Source: Janthinobacterium fluminis (lineage in GTDB: Bacteria; Pseudomonadota; Gammaproteobacteria; Burkholderiales; Burkholderiaceae_D). From it: a stretch of DNA of 64,000 nt. Under the pieces are notes generated by a model. It made no database searches. It saw only the letters and a program-made list of their open reading frames with translations, and had not been told where the DNA came from. This document shows, piece by piece, positions 63,750 through 64,000 of this stretch. Each line of letters starts with the position of its first letter. Position 1 is the stretch's first letter. Where the stretch lies: the NCBI RefSeq assembly GCF_028595325.1, contig NZ_JAQQXR010000001.1, forward strand, positions 124,001 through 188,000, written 5' to 3'. Position numbers and translations under genes: made by a program.

Positions 63750-64000
63750 ATGCAGCCCATGACCACGCGCGCCAGCGGCGCCGGCGAGGCCGACGCCGTC
63801 GACGAATCGCAGCGGCAATATTTGAGCTTCCGTCTCGGCGGCCTGGAATACGGCCTCGATTTCGGCCGGGTCCAGGAATTGCGCCCGCTCAAGGCGCTGG
63901 ACCGTTTCGCCTCCGAGGGCGCGATCATCGGCGGGGTCGCCGTCTCGCGCGGCGTCATCATGCCCATCGTCGACATGCGCATCGCCTTCAGCGAGCGGCC
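63750..64000 (+). CDS. cheW: CheW-like chemotaxis adaptor (partial, 3' end outside window)
   Basis: The first 83 residues of a CheW-domain protein. After a tail of about 22 residues come QYLSFRLGGLEYGLDFGRVQ and ELRPLKALDRF, then GGVAVSRGVIMPIVDMRIAF, the strand-turn pattern of CheW that links chemoreceptors to CheA. Homologues usually read GVVNLRGxIVPVIDL; here VSRGVIMPIVDM. AAGGA lies 5 nt before ATG 63750. It is divergent from the HDOD gene across about 215 bp. Confidence 0.88.
   Translation, partial: MQPMTTRASGAGEADAVDESQRQYLSFRLGGLEYGLDFGRVQELRPLKALDRFASEGAIIGGVAVSRGVIMPIVDMRIAFSER

Overview
The window is GC-rich DNA with long reverse-strand shadow ORFs. Its gene content is that of a motile, environmental Gram-negative betaproteobacterium: many hybrid histidine kinases, c-di-GMP and HDOD proteins, an MdtABC-type RND pump, NodT lipoprotein, TonB receptor and CheW. 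Family Oxalobacteraceae (Massilia/Duganella/Janthinobacterium-like) is my best guess. This is inferred from gene style, not from a marker gene. No rRNA, tRNA, CRISPR array, phage or transposase gene was found.

Layout. 1-1.7 kb: a divergent MFS/TetR pair with two operator palindromes, a YjbR protein and a VOC protein. 1.8-6.7 kb: a membrane FHA protein coupled to a secreted trypsin-like protease, ribA, and a divergent pirin/LysR pair. 6.9-18.2 kb: a co-directional signalling block. It holds an HDOD protein, a PAS-PAS-(degenerate GGDEF)-EAL protein, a REC-HK-REC hybrid kinase, then four overlapping genes (SAM methyltransferase, sulfotransferase, arginase-fold protein with a His-to-Cys change, membrane-tethered NMT1/SsuA-like binding protein) and a GAF hybrid kinase. 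18.3-28.6 kb: DUF3820, an MFS exporter, a two-kinase cassette plus DUF2799 lipoprotein bracketed by two identical-arm 55-nt palindromes, an SSS symporter, SppA and a GNAT. 28.9-37.9 kb: an mdtABC-nodT efflux operon. 38-45 kb: a CheB-CheR-PAS fusion coupled to a NarL-type PAS kinase, then an S46 dipeptidyl peptidase with a TTG start and a good terminator.

45-50 kb is a remodelled stretch: a frameshifted membrane-protein relic, an alpha/beta hydrolase, and a 1,440-bp tandem duplication of a secreted 331-aa protein that carries a second palindrome family and a truncated copy of the next gene. 50-54.3 kb is a vitamin-uptake locus: a PnuC transporter coupled to a NadR-like kinase, convergent with a TonB receptor preceded by a clear TPP riboswitch. 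54.3-55.3 kb has more palindromes, a small homologue of encapsulated ferritin that has lost its ferroxidase residues, and an Imm26 protein. 55.4-64 kb: an EnvZ/OmpR-like pair, a small secreted Q/R-rich protein, a DUF342/FapA protein, an unknown secreted protein, arfB, a CaiB-type CoA-transferase, an HDOD protein and the start of cheW.

The most interesting signals are the enzyme/sensor cassette at 10-18 kb, the dead EncFtn-like protein, the two palindrome families with the same 27-nt-arm architecture, and the tandem duplication. Starts were often moved inward from the longest ORF using Shine-Dalgarno sites, overlaps and signal peptides.
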